Positions 11,324-23,895 are shown, counted from the stretch's first letter. The stretch is DNA of 64,000 bases from Adiantum capillus-veneris (GCA_014529385.2 CM043966.1:38448537-38512536), one strand, 5' to 3'. Notes: generated by a model not told the origin, from the letters alone. Numbers and translations: made by a program.

Positions 11324-12420
11324 TCAAGGGTGTTTTTTTGTAAAAGCCAACCATAGTTTTTGGTGCTCATGATGTTTTATAAGGTTTTTGGAAGCAAGAG
11401 AAATCCTACATTGCCTCGTACGGTGCCAGTTCTCCCCTTCCCTCCTCTCTTTCTCTTGATCTTGTTTTGTTTCTGTGTAGTCCGTAGTGGTGTGTATGCC
11501 CCCCAAACTGGCAATGCTTGTGTGGAGAGAGTGAGATAGAGTGGTTGTGTGTAAGTTGAGAGGGTTAAGACGGATCATGATGGTGCGTGAGTGCAGTGTG
11601 GTGATCTTGCCAGGTGTGTGTGCATTGAAATTTGTCCCTTTTGAAGATGTTTTATAGAGGATAGGGGTGTTGTGAATGCTTTGAGCTATAGAGAGGCAGT
11701 CTATGTGTGTTTTGGGTGTGTTCCCCATCCCTTGTCTCCAACGAGGAGGAAGAGGAAGAAGAAGGAGAAGATGGTGACCATTTTTTTTGCTTCCTCTTGC
11801 TGGGACTTCTTTTTCCCTTATTTGGATTGGCATATGAGAGAGTACATGACAACTTCCTCTTCTTTTTGGCAAGACTAGGTGATCGCCGTGCCCATTGTCT
11901 TCTTGTTCGGGCAGCATCACTTTTAGAGGCAGGAGGGGTGTCACTTTCATACCTCTCCCTTGAAAGCTTAGGACATACTTCTTCTTCTTGAACAGTTTGC
12001 CTTGGAGTTCCTTCTGATATCTCCTCTTCATTGTCCAAAGAGGTTCCTCTTTTGGAGGTCTCACTAGAAGGTATTGTAGGAATTCTTTCTTCTTGGGCAC
12101 TCGGGGGAACTTGGGCTTGAAGGCTTGAATTTGGTTTTGAGCCTTTGCTTGCAAAATAGGGTTTCCCATTGCTTCTTGTAACTTGTCAACAAGGTAGTTG
12201 ACAACTTTGCAACCGTCATCAGATGCTATATCATGAGCCAAATATAAGTTGTCAATATTAACTAAATTCTCTTGATTATGTTGGTTCACAATTGGATTCC
12301 TTATATGTGCTTGCTAGCTCTTCCTTGGCACTTCCAAAACTTTAGCTACTACTCCTCTTATCCCTTGAAAATTAGCATTTGAGTAACTACACCCATAGTT
12401 TAGAATATTGTTAATTGCAA
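11324..12420 (-). CDS. Unknown protein of a probable retroelement, frameshifted
   Basis: Unrecognised. From about 12420 down to 11950 the minus strand reads as a soluble protein (segments NYGCSYSNANFQGIRGVVAK, NLYLAHDIASDDGCKVVNYL, VDKLQEAMGNPILQ), with one in-frame stop near 12315. After an apparent frameshift near 11950-12000 the protein-like reading moves to another frame. That part is highly basic and Ser-rich, with EISEGTPRQTVQEEE followed by runs of RRSP, KRKQKK and poly-Ser. About 270 bp upstream on the same strand is a TGGTATCAAAGC primer-site-like sequence (12688-12699), which suggests this is the gag-position ORF of an LTR element. No zinc knuckle, protease or RT follows, so it would be non-autonomous. 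Confidence 0.4.
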
Positions 12421-12687
12421 AGAGTAGTGGGATGGGCTTAACAATGTGAGACTGGCACCAACTCCTATTGGGCCACTAATAGCTCAATAATGGCTAAGCC
12501 GTAGGCAAGTCCCGAAAGACTCTATTTCTAAGACCATAGATCCTGTTGGTGTTTAGCATACCATGGAAACATGCATACCAACCAAGATAATAAATCCCAT
12601 ATCCACTTACCCTATTGCAATGAACAACTCCAACCTTTCATAGATTACTGAAGACCTCTCTTCTTAGGCAAGGAAAGAAAAACTTCA

Positions 12688-12699
12688 GCTTTGATACCA
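12688..12699 (-). promoter_or_regulatory. Primer-binding-site-like sequence (initiator Met tRNA type)
   Basis: The minus strand reads TGGTATCAAAGC, one base from the plant retroelement primer site TGGTATCAGAGC. The next bases leftward in plus orientation lead into the unknown ORF. To the right, a possible LTR starts with TGCCAGAG at 12701, which on the minus strand ends CTCTGGCA. No second LTR copy was found in the window. Confidence 0.4.
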
Positions 12700-12700
12700 A

Positions 12701-13260
12701 TGCCAGAGAATTTAATTCTTACTTTTAGATTTAGCAAAATTTAGCTATGAAAGGAGAGAGTTTTCCTTAAGAGAAAGATAGAGAGGAGACTATAGGTTGT
12801 GCTGGCGGGCTGATTTCTTCACACAATTACACATTAAAAACACTAAAATCATGCACATGATTCAAAGATAATACCCAATTAAGATTGACAACTAGATGAG
12901 GACCGGATTTTCTTGGAGCCGGCGGTCCCCCCTCTAAAAGGTCATTGTATTATAATTCTATCTCAAAGAGAGATTTAATTACAACACAATTTGTAAGAAG
13001 ATAGTGCTCTTCAAGAGTCCATGGTACAACCCTCCTTTCCAAGTCCTAAACACCCAAGCAGGAAGAAAGAACTGCGGGGTAAGAGGTAGAGGGTGAAAGA
13101 AGTATTTTTCAGGTAGGGTTTGCTATTTCACATACACTTGCTCATGGGAAAGCTCTTATCATAGCTTAGCATAATAGAGCTGAAGAAGAAGAAGCTTCCA
13201 CTTGCTTGGATTCCATCCATAGCCAAGTGCTTGAGCATGAGGGTCTCCTCTTGAGATACC

Positions 13261-13262
<2 letters not shown>
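12701..13262. other. Possible LTR-like non-coding sequence
   Basis: No gene. It begins with TGCCAGAG next to the primer-like site. The outer end was not located, because no second copy exists here to compare with. Confidence 0.3.

Positions 13263-13301
<39 letters not shown>
13263..13301. repeat. AG microsatellite
   Basis: About 39 bp of uninterrupted AG repeat. Confidence 0.95.
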
Positions 13302-13305
<4 letters not shown>

Positions 13306-15780
13306 ATTTAAAATTACATACCATAGCACATGAGACCTTTCAAAAGATACAAAGACCATAGACTACATTTATAGTAACAGTGATATATCAATTAGACAAT
13401 CTATCCAAGTGATACATCAAAAAGTTACAAGCCATAGTGAGTAAACATGTAGTATAATATCAGTAAGTAAAGTACACAGCATGTCCAATTTTCCCATCTA
13501 AAGACGAAGGAGAGAGCACCCTTACCTGCATCCACAATAAGAAAAAAACCAATCGGTTAGCCTTCAAATAGCATTACAGGTAACTTGGGTGACCCTAGTT
13601 GTCATTCATGTTACCTAAGTTTTTAAATGAAAAAACTTAATGTTGTATGTGAAAAAAACAAATGATTGAGTCAGATTCCAGTAATTACTGGAGGTTATCT
13701 CTTCTGTCCAGTTCCCTTCTTGTTGTTATAAAAAAGATGAGTTCATTTAAAGTCATTCCTTTTAAGTACCATTAAATCCATTACCAATAACTTTCAGCAA
13801 GGTTCTATATTCAAGCCCATTTTATGTTGTTACAGAATAGTCAAGTTCTCATTTCATAGGTGTAACAAAACCAGCTTAGTTTTCACCTTAAGATAGCAAA
13901 GTACAGCTATCCAAAATGTACAACAAACCTTTCACACTGTTTAAACCATATGTGTACTAGAGAAGGAACAGCCAACCAATGTTAGTTAGCATGGATATAG
14001 TGCACACCATCCAGATCAGCATTGTTTTTAAGCCTAAAAAAACACCCCCGTTCCATTCATTATGCCAAAGCTTCATATTACTGGAAAGTTAGTACCGAAA
14101 ACCAAGAACATGGTTATGAAGCCCTAAAGTGAAGCTACATGGTCTCAAAAAAAGCCAGAACCTTGGCTCAATGAGTAATGCCCTAGTATATACTCCAAGT
14201 ATAGGAGTCATATCACTTGCCAATCCAAAAATGCAGACCAGCTACTTGGAATATAATACAGTCGGACCAGCAAGCCTTATACCAATATTATAATCACAGT
14301 AAAAACCAGTATGACCAGCAAAGTAAAAACCTTTGGTCAGTCAAGCAATCAAATCCACTATGGTCAACCAACTTAACTGTTCCTCCTTTCTACATGTTGG
14401 ACCAGTAAGATTAGTAATTAAGAATAACAAGTACCAGTTCTATACAACCAGCCATCTGAGGAAACAAGTATCCCAAACTAGGTTGAAAAAAGTCCTAAGT
14501 GTAGAGTGTGTAGCCTTCATTAAGTAAGTGTTCTATTATATTTCCGATCCTCCATACCCAACTCAAAACAACATAGTATGTGTACAGCACTAGGAATGAA
14601 GTCCTGATTCCTCATGTAGGCTTCATCCACTACCCAGAGAACCAAAGTAAGTTAGGTAGTATCACCATAATACATAACCAATTCAAAGAGATAACTCCCT
14701 GCCGTACAAGTACAATTTTATGAATCATTAAAGAGTGCCAAAAACAACCGAATTATGCAGCCCATCAATCCAAACCGAATGAATTTGGGGTATACTATGT
14801 TAGCTTCTCCATCATGAATCATAAGGTATCATGCCGGTATAACAAGCATCGGGTCATCAGCAAAAGATAGTTTAAACGGATGTTCACTTTATCCTATTGT
14901 GTATTGAAATAAACAAATCAGTTCGGCTTTCAAATCCAACATCACCAATAGGAACAACTACCCAAAGCTATAAAGTTTGAATGGGTACTCCCGGGAAAAC
15001 ACCTAATACACAGTAGTCCCATAAGGAACTATAGTAACCATATAGGAGCATCACCAACCACAAAAATGAGACTCAAAACAACTCCAGTAATTCATCTGCT
15101 ACATCCTAGTTTACTCCTTTGAATCATGAAAGAAATCATTAGGGAATACCTTTGAGTTTCCAGCACCATCGTTCTTGCTACATGCCATTTGGATGGTGTG
15201 TATAACACTCACAGATAAGGAGAAAAAAATCTAAATGAAGGCTAAGTGAGCACGAATGCTCACCTTTTATAGCATTCCTAGTTGCTTCATTCCGCATCTG
15301 TAGCACTTGTAGGTAGTAGCAATTGGCAATAGAGTAGGTCCGCGGGTAGAGGAAGAATCAGCCCCAGATTAGAATCTAAACAACGCGGTGGCAGGGAATA
15401 CGCCCTTGCAGGAGTCGGTCCAAAAAACCAGTGTAGCAACAGGGTCGCAGTGCATTTACTTAGAGAAGTGCCTTATGCATGTGCCTATAGGGTATTGTTC
15501 ACACATAGCTCCGCAAGGTTAGGTAAAGACTATCAATATTACCAATACCCACCCGGTATGAGGAGGTTTGGAAGAGTGTTTTCATGGAATAAAACTTCAT
15601 ACAACCATAGCAGTGAACCGAAACGAATTTGTTAATCTATACATAATTATAGGTTAGTGAGTTTTAATATATTAAAGAATTGGCTTTTGAAGGACCAAAC
15701 AGAGACTAGCCAGCTAATGAGCCATGATGTATTAGAAGAATGGGAGGGAATAAAAGCAGACTTCTTATACCCTGGCAATG

Positions 15781-15784
<4 letters not shown>
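13302..15784. other. Non-coding stretch, no recognised feature
   Basis: AT-rich, with many short frames broken by stops on both strands. I see no coding signature, structured RNA or terminal repeats. Confidence 0.5.
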
Positions 15785-15832
<48 letters not shown>

Positions 15833-15890
15833 TCATGGAATAGCAAGAGTATATTAGTGAAGTGGAAGGGCTTTTAAAACCCTAGCAAGG

Positions 15891-15979
<89 letters not shown>
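15785..15979. repeat. Two AG microsatellites with related left flanks
   Basis: AG tracts at 15785-15830 and 15895-15979. Each is preceded by a similar phrase (ACCCTGGCAATGACTCAG and ACCCTAGCAAGGACTCAG). This shows a short local duplication of a unit containing the tract, followed by independent expansion. Confidence 0.9.
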
Positions 15980-15984
<5 letters not shown>

Positions 15985-17513
15985 CTTGCTTTGCTAACTT
16001 GGGCACTTGAGAGAGAGTGTGAGAGGAGCAAGAGAGCCACAAATCCAACGAGTCCTCTGCATATGCAAGTGTGCAACTAGTCTTGAATTAGAATGCTTAC
16101 GCTTGACCAATGAGGCGGGAGAAGTTCATAATGCAACTCAAGCTGATAACACACTTGTCCACTCCTGCCATGCATGAAAAGACTTTCCTTCTCGTAGACG
16201 TTTCTTGGCAATTGTAGACACCACACAAACCACACACTTGTTAAGTTCACAAAAAGCAAGTATGTGCTACTTTGAACGTGTGGGCTAGCCAAGCTTAGTA
16301 AAGTAGGACTAAGAATCAACTTACGAAATGAGGAAGGGATAATCTAACCTTAGTCTTTAGCTTTTCCCTTTCATTTAATTAAAACCATAAAAGTACCCTT
16401 TTATTAATTAGCTCAGGTGCAAGACCTTTGCACGAACCTTGGAGGCTTTGAAGTTGACCTGAGCTATTGTCCATGTGCTAAATTAGGATAAACTTTGATA
16501 AAAATAAAACTCACCCTTTGGCTTTAAAACTTTCAACTCCTATGCAAAACCTTAGCACACTGCCTTGGAGGTGCTGCCAAGCTGCTCCCAAAACTTGTTA
16601 AATTTAGATGTGTTAAATTTAGGTAATTTGTGGAAAGTATTTACCCTAAGGCTTCCTAGAATTCATACTTGGAGTCTTAAGTGTTATTCTAATGACTTGA
16701 ACTTAGCACAATTACTTTCTATTTCTAGACTCCTCTAATTGCTCTAGGTTATCTCCTTTGTCATGTACCTTTGATCAAGGCTGGTCAAGATACATTTATC
16801 CTTCCTTGATCGGTACCTATGACTAAGATAAGTAAATAGCAATCACCCTTGCTCTTTTATGAACGTTTCCTTTTGGTCCCAGGCCTTGATTGAGTTGGTC
16901 CATTAGCACTTTATCAATTTCACTTATTTTCTTTTTATTTTCCTTGGACTTAAATGGCCAAATTAAGATGAAAAATACTTTTAAAAGGTTAGAAATTGAT
17001 ATTCATGACATGAGTTCATATTTTACGTGTGAGATTATCAAATTATACTTGAATCATCAACATAATTCATGGACGGGTATGCTTGTGATGTTTGAGTTTG
17101 GAGATATTTTGCCATAAGATGCAAGTACATTGGGCTTTGGTGATACCATTAAGTCTTAAATGGCATGAATTCTAGTTCAAGGTACTTAATGGTATTGGAT
17201 TAAATAATGAAGCCACCATTGTAGCCAAGAGCTTTTCCATTGAAATAAAAACTATACGGTTTAACAAACCAGATGGTGTTGTTGTATGGTGCAAGGTTTT
17301 GTTCAAAAAGACAATTTGGGTATAAGCATGTTAACGTGTCACTGAAAATGTTGTCCTGGACAAGTTACTTGTACTTGTTAGCATATATTGAAAACCAAAG
17401 AGCAAGTGTAGTTTGAATTTAAAATGTCCATAAAAATATTATTCATTCTCTCCCTTTTGGGGGGTGTCCTGGTTTTTAGTTATTGAAGACGACGTGGGAT
17501 ATTAAAGTCTCTC

Positions 17514-17515
<2 letters not shown>
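15980..17515. other. Non-coding stretch, no recognised feature
   Basis: No gene supported. Short frames only, no terminal repeats seen. An imperfect duplication of about 40 bp with the phrase CCTTGGAGG occurs near 16435 and 16563. Confidence 0.45.
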
Positions 17516-17562
<47 letters not shown>

Positions 17563-17572
17563 ACGTAGTGCA

Positions 17573-17647
<75 letters not shown>
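17516..17647. repeat. Compound GT and CT microsatellite
   Basis: GT repeat at 17516-17561 and CT repeat at 17575-17647, separated by 13 bp. The apparent long reading frames across it are low-complexity artefacts. Confidence 0.95.
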
Positions 17648-17650
<3 letters not shown>

Positions 17651-18804
17651 CTTGCGTCGGCATCCTGCCTCGGAGTTGAGTTGTTAAAGTTGACCTCTCT
17701 TCCTTGCGCTGGCAAAGACCTATAGATATGGAGAACTAAAATACAACATTATTGCCACTAGCTCCAATGTAGAAATAGAGGCACACGGTAATATGATGGT
17801 AAGCAAATCTTGTGGGTAGCCCACTCACTCTAAATAAGTTGGTTTATGTTTGATCACATCATTGCATGTTTGGAATTACAGCATCAATGTTGAGAACTAT
17901 TCATTTAAGTGATTTCAAGTAAGTAATATATTATGCACATTTATAGTCCTAATGAGAAAGAAGAAGGGAGCCATTACAAGAAATTCTATAACTCCTAGGA
18001 TGCAACTCTTTCTATTATTAGGAAATATGAGAGAGAAAGAAAGAGTAAACAATAGGAGCATAAACAGATAAAAGCTGAGCAAGGACAACTTAACAGAGAT
18101 ACATTAAAATAAGGGGTTGTTTATTTAATGTTGAAAAAAATTCCTATAATAAGGAGTCATTTTATTCATTCAGACATGTTAAAAGAGAGTTTTTTTTAAT
18201 ATCGCATGAACGCACGTTATATAAGGGGGTACTGAATGGTGAACCCTTGAGTGGCTCATATGGCCTAGTTGGCTATAGTCACAAGTCACTAGATGGTCAC
18301 TCTTCTATATAAATAAAATTGTCTTTTACAAAGACACATGCAGGGAGTACAAAGCACGATCTCTTTGAATTTTGAGAAATAGAAGATTTTCTTCTTGGAA
18401 AATCCATGAATTGCTCTCAAACAAATTTGTATATCCCAAGGCATCTAGCTATTTAAACTCTTAGTTATCCCCCAGGAACATGTTTGACATTCTTTAGCAT
18501 ACATTTCATGCAACTTGGAAGTACCAAAATTCTTAGGGAATGAGAATCACACAATTTAACTATACCCTAATAGCTCTTTGCATAAGAGAAAGCCTACTCT
18601 CTATGTGGTGGGGAAACTCACGCTAGAAGCTATCATCCAATTCTATGCATAGCTTTCATCTTGTATGACAAGGGCATGAGGAAGATAGAGAGCATAACTA
18701 GAAGATAGATAGAACCTCTTCATCATTGTAGACCACTTGCCTTAAAGTGCAGAGTTACTTGTGGTTGTGTAGAAAGTATCACATGAGGAAGGTAGATAGC
18801 ATAA
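17648..18804. other. Non-coding stretch, no recognised feature
   Basis: AT-rich and without coding signature. A near-duplicate phrase (AGGAAGATAGAGAGCATAACTAGAAG and a variant) occurs at about 18676 and 18785. Confidence 0.45.
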
Positions 18805-19350
18805 CTAGAAGTTAGACAAAACCTCTTCATCAAAATTGAGTCCTTTTGAACTCCACACATTAAAGATAACATTAAATTCTTTCAAGTGTCCAGAAATGGT
18901 GCTACCTTCTTTCATATGAGGCTCAAACAGCTTCTCATCAAGTAAAAAGTTTATTACTTGCACTCTTGCTCTCATATGTACTGCATAACTTCTCCGATAA
19001 GGTACAAAAGGTAGCTTCACTAACAATATTGAAATACACTGACTCTGCAAGATGTAAACACATAGCAAATCTAGCTTTAGCATCAAGTGGTTTCCATTGG
19101 GCATCTATGTAGCGGACACCCTCTTGGCATTCAAACAATGGCTCTAATTGATCTTTACAGATCAAAATATTGCATATGCTTCTTCTAGATACTAAGTTTG
19201 TGCCATCAAACTTTAGCATCAAGTGATCTCCATTGGGCGTCTATGTAACCATCACACTCTTGGCATTCAAACAATGGCTCTAATAGACCTTTCTGGATCA
19301 AAACATCCCAAATATGATCCTTTAAGATACTAAGTTTGTGCCATCAAACT
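18805..19350 (-). pseudogene. Ty1/copia gag fragment with internal duplication
   Basis: The minus strand encodes the N-terminal part of a plant copia Gag of the UBN2/DUF4219 type: KFDGTNLVSRRSI at the start, DQLEPLFECQEG, then LHLAESVYFNIVSEAT and, after a frameshift, FEPHMKEGSTISGHLKEFN. About 135 bp at its 5' side occurs twice in tandem (about 19078-19212 and 19213-19345), both with TGGCATTCAAACAATGGCTC and ACTAAGTTTGTGCCATCAAA. No knuckle, protease or RT follows. It is a broken fragment. Confidence 0.7.
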
Positions 19351-19390
19351 TTTGGATGTTATAAATGTCTTTCTCAAAACTTGAAGCCAC

Positions 19391-19415
19391 AGCTTAGATT
19401 GATCCTTATTTTTAA
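19391..19415 (+). repeat. 3' tip of an LTR, matching 54042-54064
   Basis: AGCTTAGATTGATCCTTATTTTTA lies immediately before a primer-binding site. The same phrase, with one difference, occurs at 54041-54064 as the end of an LTR-like block. Only the tip of this 5' LTR survives; the adjoining sequence is the minus-strand gag fragment. Confidence 0.5.
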
Positions 19416-19417
19416 TA

Positions 19418-19430
19418 TGGTATCAGAGCC
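19418..19430 (+). promoter_or_regulatory. Copia primer-binding site, initiator Met tRNA
   Basis: TGGTATCAGAGCC, the standard plant copia primer site complementary to the 3' end of initiator Met tRNA. It lies 413 bp upstream of the copia gag start at 19843 on the same strand. Confidence 0.85.
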
Positions 19431-20365
19431 ATGGTGTATTAGCTAGGGTTTGATAATTAGTTTCTTGATTACTTCAGGGATAGTTATGTTTATTATGATC
19501 CTATTGTTGCCATAGCTTTCCTACCCTAACAATGCATGTAGCCCTTGCAACATTCCTTACTGCTTGGTGTTCTCTCTATGGTTTTTTGTATGTAAGTGAG
19601 CAATTTGGTGTAAGGCTTTTTGCATTGCTTACATTTTTATTTTTTTTTAAAGGTCAAAAGAAAAACAAAAAAAGAAGAAGAAAAAAGAGCACCTTTCATT
19701 GTGTCCAGTAGACAAAAGTGTACTACTTTAGAGACTGCCTTGTAACCCATTATTTAAAGCTTCTTAACATATTAAAGCACATATGCTCATTGTAAGAGGT
19801 TTACAGACACTACCCGTGTGAGTTGCCAAGTAAGACAACCTCATGGAGCAAAAAATTGCCATCATCACCACCTTCAACGGTGATAAATTTTTTCATATGG
19901 AAGAGCAAAACAATGTATTTATTGATGCACAAAGGACTTTGGCACTTAATAGAGCCGCATGAGGATGCGTTTGTAGCAGTCACTGTGGCTGTAAATAAAA
20001 AAGCACTAGGACTTATTGCATATTTACTTGATGATGATGTCATTTCATATATTGCCAGCATCAAGGATGCTAAAGGAGCTTGGGATGTTCTAAGCAATGA
20101 ATTTGGCATGACATCAAAAAGTTCAAAGTCAATTTGCTCATGCAATTATACAAATTGCAGAAAAGAGATGATGAATCTCTTATAGCTCATCTCAACATGT
20201 TCAAAGCTCTCAAGAAGCAACTACGAGGAGTCCATAAGAATATACCCAATGATGAGGCAATTGCAATGTTTCTCAATAGTGTGGACAAGCAACCATTCAA
20301 CACCTTGGTGCGTGTCCACATTACAAAATCTAGACAAGAAACTGGAAGAAGTTGAAGCAGCGCTC

Positions 20366-20592
20366 TGTTGGAATTAGGGTTGCAGAGAGACACACACAAC
20401 TTGGAGAAGATAAAGGAAGCTCAAGGCACACAACAGAGAGTGTGTTACTTAGTGTACAATGGAAAGATAGATAGCCCTAGAGTGATGGGCGTATATACAA
20501 TGCTCGGGGGAAAAAACCTCCTAAAGAGGGAAAAAATGCCCCGACGGTCCTAGTGTGTTCACACACATCACTACCACATGTATATGGTAACA
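20366..20592 (-). repeat. Copia 3' LTR
   Basis: 227 bp with TG/CA ends, matching 25280-25506 with about eight substitutions. It is preceded by target duplication CGCTC at 20361-20365. Confidence 0.95.
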
Positions 20593-20667
20593 AATCCCCC
20601 CTGGAGTGATGTGGTGAAGGAGCGCTGGCACATGAGTAAAGGGAAGTGCCATGCCCTGAGGACATGA

Positions 20668-22440
20668 TCAATCCACAAAGGGGAGTAAGCCCAAAGCTTT
20701 GCAGAAAGCTTCAAGCTTCTCACGAGACAATGCCTTTGTGAAAAGATCTGCAAGGTTTTCCTGTGTTGGCACATAAGCCAAGTTGATCTCTCCTGTTGAG
20801 AGCCTCTCCCTGACATAGTGGTAATGCACCTCAATGTGCTTTGTGCAAGCATGCAAAACTGGGTTCCTCACAACTGCCAATGCGCTCTGACTGTCAGTGT
20901 AGATAGTATTGGTAGTGTCCTGTCCAACACCCAAATTAGCCATAAGGCATCTGAGCCATACACACTCAGCCGTAGCTGTGAAGACTGCCCTGTACTCAGC
21001 CTCACAACTCAAAGTGGCCACAATAGGTTGCTTCTTGCTCAACCATGATATACATGAATTACCAAGCATGAAACAAAAACCACTTGTGGATACTCGCGTG
21101 TCAAAACAACTAGCCCAATCTGAGTCTGAAAAAGCATGTAAGTATGGCGGCAATGATCCCCCCTTGGGATAAAACAAGCCAAGATGTAAAGTGCCACTAA
21201 GGTGGCGAAAAATCCTCTTGACAGCTTGCCCATGCTTAGACCCTGGGCTATGCATAAATCTGTTGATCTGTGAGACTACAAACTGAATATCTGACCTCGT
21301 GTTGCATACATAAATGAGGCAGCCAACAATAGTTTGGTAAAGAGTGACATCAGCAGGATCGCCAGCATCATGTAGACTCAACTTCAAACCTGTTTCCATG
21401 GGAGTGGCAATAGGTTTGCAATCCTCAAGTCCAAACTTACATAGCAATGTCTCTATGTAACTTTTCTGACACAAGGCAATACCACCATCACAATACTGTA
21501 TACCGAAGTAATGATGCAACAGCCCCAAATCTTTCATCTTGAAAGTAGCATGCAAATCAGTCTTAAATTCAGCAATATGACTCTCATTTGGTCCAGTGAT
21601 CAGCAAATCATCGACATAAAGAACCACAATGAGCAGTACATCACCCTCACGCTTTACATACAATGTGCTTTCTGTTGGACAGTTACGAAAGCCTCGTTTA
21701 ACCAAATGAGTGTCAGCTTTCTCATACCAAGCACGAGGAGATTGCTTCAACCCATACAAAGCCTTCTTACATCTGCACACTTTGTCCTCTTGTCCTTTTA
21801 TGACAAAACCGCGAGGCTGCGTTACATAAACTTCCTCAAATATGTCACCATTCAAGAAAGTAGTAACAATGTCTGATTGATGTACATCCCAACCAAAATG
21901 AGCTGCCATTGCACATAGAAAACACACAATAGTCATACGACAAGTGGGAGCAAAAGTATCCTCATAATCTATGCCTTTTTGCTGTGCATAACCCTTTGCA
22001 ACAAGTCGAGCCTTATGGCGATCAATCTCACAATCCGGCTTGCGTTTCAACTTGTAAACCCACTTCGTACCAATGGCCTTCTTGCTAGGAGGCAAATCAC
22101 ATAAAGTCCATGTGTCATTTTCTATAAGTGCATCATATTCTGGTTGCATGGCAGCCATCCAATTTTTTGAATTCTGTGCTTCTTCAAAAGACAGAGACTC
22201 CTCAACATCATGTAAGCTAGACACAGCCAAAGCATAACAATCTGATGCATAAGATGCATGGCGAGAGCCTGAACGAGTACGACTAGACAAAGGTGCATCC
22301 AATTGACTGTCACGCAAAGTGTGCACCAGCCATTTTGGCATACCTCTAGCCTGTTCATTTTCAGCCCTTTCCTCATCAAGTACATCATGTACATCTACAT
22401 CAATAATAGGCTGATCTGTAACATTTTCAAAAACCCCCAT
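20668..22440 (-). CDS. Copia reverse transcriptase and RNase H, 590 aa
   Basis: Open from 22440 to 20668. RT motifs in order are TKWVYKLKRKPDCEIDRHKA, RLVAKGYAQQKGIDYEDTFAP, the catalytic Asp in QSDIVTTFLNG, ALYGLKQSPRAWYEK, and the active site VLYVDDLLITG. RNase H follows with D in AFSDSDWASC, E in SCEAEYRA, D in IYTDSQSAL and the end ENLADLFTKALSREKLEAF. RT copies the element RNA and RNase H removes it. All named catalytic residues are present, so this part could be functional if expressed, but it is separated from integrase by frame damage. The purine tract and 3' LTR follow directly. Confidence 0.93.
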   Translation of the reverse strand: MGVFENVTDQPIIDVDVHDVLDEERAENEQARGMPKWLVHTLRDSQLDAPLSSRTRSGSRHASYASDCYALAVSSLHDVEESLSFEEAQNSKNWMAAMQPEYDALIENDTWTLCDLPPSKKAIGTKWVYKLKRKPDCEIDRHKARLVAKGYAQQKGIDYEDTFAPTCRMTIVCFLCAMAAHFGWDVHQSDIVTTFLNGDIFEEVYVTQPRGFVIKGQEDKVCRCKKALYGLKQSPRAWYEKADTHLVKRGFRNCPTESTLYVKREGDVLLIVVLYVDDLLITGPNESHIAEFKTDLHATFKMKDLGLLHHYFGIQYCDGGIALCQKSYIETLLCKFGLEDCKPIATPMETGLKLSLHDAGDPADVTLYQTIVGCLIYVCNTRSDIQFVVSQINRFMHSPGSKHGQAVKRIFRHLSGTLHLGLFYPKGGSLPPYLHAFSDSDWASCFDTRVSTSGFCFMLGNSCISWLSKKQPIVATLSCEAEYRAVFTATAECVWLRCLMANLGVGQDTTNTIYTDSQSALAVVRNPVLHACTKHIEVHYHYVRERLSTGEINLAYVPTQENLADLFTKALSREKLEAFCKALGLLPFVD

Positions 22441-22465
22441 AGCTGTACATTTGCCTCATTGAAAC

Positions 22466-23865
22466 TTACATTCGTATTTCCACCACTGAAAAGAGGCAAT
22501 AAATGTCTTGTGAGCTTACATTACTGTCTCTAGTACATGACAACAATGGTTGAACAGAATCTTCCACAAACACTACATCCCATGAAACCAGAATACGCTT
22601 TGTTTGCGGATGATATAACCTATAACCTTTGCTTTCAGCACTATAACCAACAAAAATACATTTGACAGCCTTATCATCCAATTTTCTGTGCTGTGTTTGT
22701 GGCACCAAAGCATATGCCAAACAACCAAAAACACGCATGTGCTCAATAGAAGGCTTTCTATCATGCCATGCTTCATATGGATTAATAGACTGCAAAGATT
22801 TCGTAGGACACCTGTTTAGTACATCAGTGGCACACATGATGGCCTCAAGCCAAAAGCAATGCGGCAAAGCTTGACTTTTGACCATACATCGTGCCATTTC
22901 CGTAAGTGACCTGTTTTTCCTCTCAGCAACACCATTTTGCTGAGGTGTATAAGGCATTGTACATTGGTGTTTTATCCCACGACTAGCCACAAATGCATTG
23001 AATTCATGAGACATATACTCCCTCCCTCGATCGGAACGGAGGGTGCCCATAGTACATTTCGAGACATTTTTAGCCATAGCCAAAAATTGTTTGAAGCACA
23101 TAAAAACTTCGGACTTCGCTTTAAGCGGAAATACCCATGCATGCCTGGAGTAATCATCAATGAAAGTCACGAAGTACATGTAATTGCCCAAGGATGGAGT
23201 TTGCATGGGCCCACAAACATCACTATGCACAAGCTGCAACCTGCATGTGGCCCGAACTGAACCATCCTTTGGAAACTTAGAACGTTGCATCTTACCCAAA
23301 ATACAGCCTTCACAAACATGTTTGATAGGTGCTTCAAGATGCGGCAAAGAAGCAACCATATCAGATTTTTGCAAACGCGGCAAATTGGCAAAATTCAGAT
23401 GACCAAAACGTGCATGCCAAAGTTTTGCATCTGAAATAGCCCTTGAATCTGCAACAGCATTTGCAAAATTTTGTCTACACTTGTCATACAAAGTGAGCTT
23501 ATACGGCCCATGACAAAAAAGGCCAGATGCAACAATTTCATCACCAAAACTGAGATCATGAATTGTACATCTGTCATCCACAAATTTGACTACAAGTCTA
23601 AGTCTAGCAAGTGCGGATACAGACAAGAGATTCTTCTTGATCCCAGGTACATAAAGTGCATCAACAAGTGTGAAGGAACTGCCATTTGTAGTAGTAAGCA
23701 CAATCTTTCCAACTCTCTGAACCGGATAAGAGGCATTTTTGGCACAAGTACTGAATTCCCATGAGGGACAGACTCGAGAGAGGTAAACAATTCATGATGT
23801 GAGGTAATGTGCTTTGTAGCACCACTATCGAAATACCACACATGTGAATCTACAGCAACTGACAA
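22466..23865 (-). pseudogene. Copia protease and integrase
   Basis: The protease site WYFDSGATKHIT lies near 23830, with the catalytic D-S-G intact. A frameshift at about 23700-23780 separates it from the rest. From 23701 the frame carries LVDALYVPGIKKNLLSV, the HHCC zinc domain (HARFGHLN ... CEGCILGK) and the integrase core with D, D and E in HSDVCGP/FVTFIDDYSR, LRSDRGREY and TPQQNGVAERKN. Integrase inserts the cDNA into the genome. The frame ends at 22466, about 25 bp before the RT frame opens, where two small frame changes are likely. The catalytic residues look complete. Confidence 0.9.
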
Positions 23866-23895
23866 GCATGCATCATGGACATCAGGATTGTAAGT

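Noticed and set aside
11672-11991. Plus-strand frames over 11.7-12.0 kb (Phe/Leu-rich)
   Set aside because: They are shadows of the Lys/Glu/Ser-rich minus-strand coding region.
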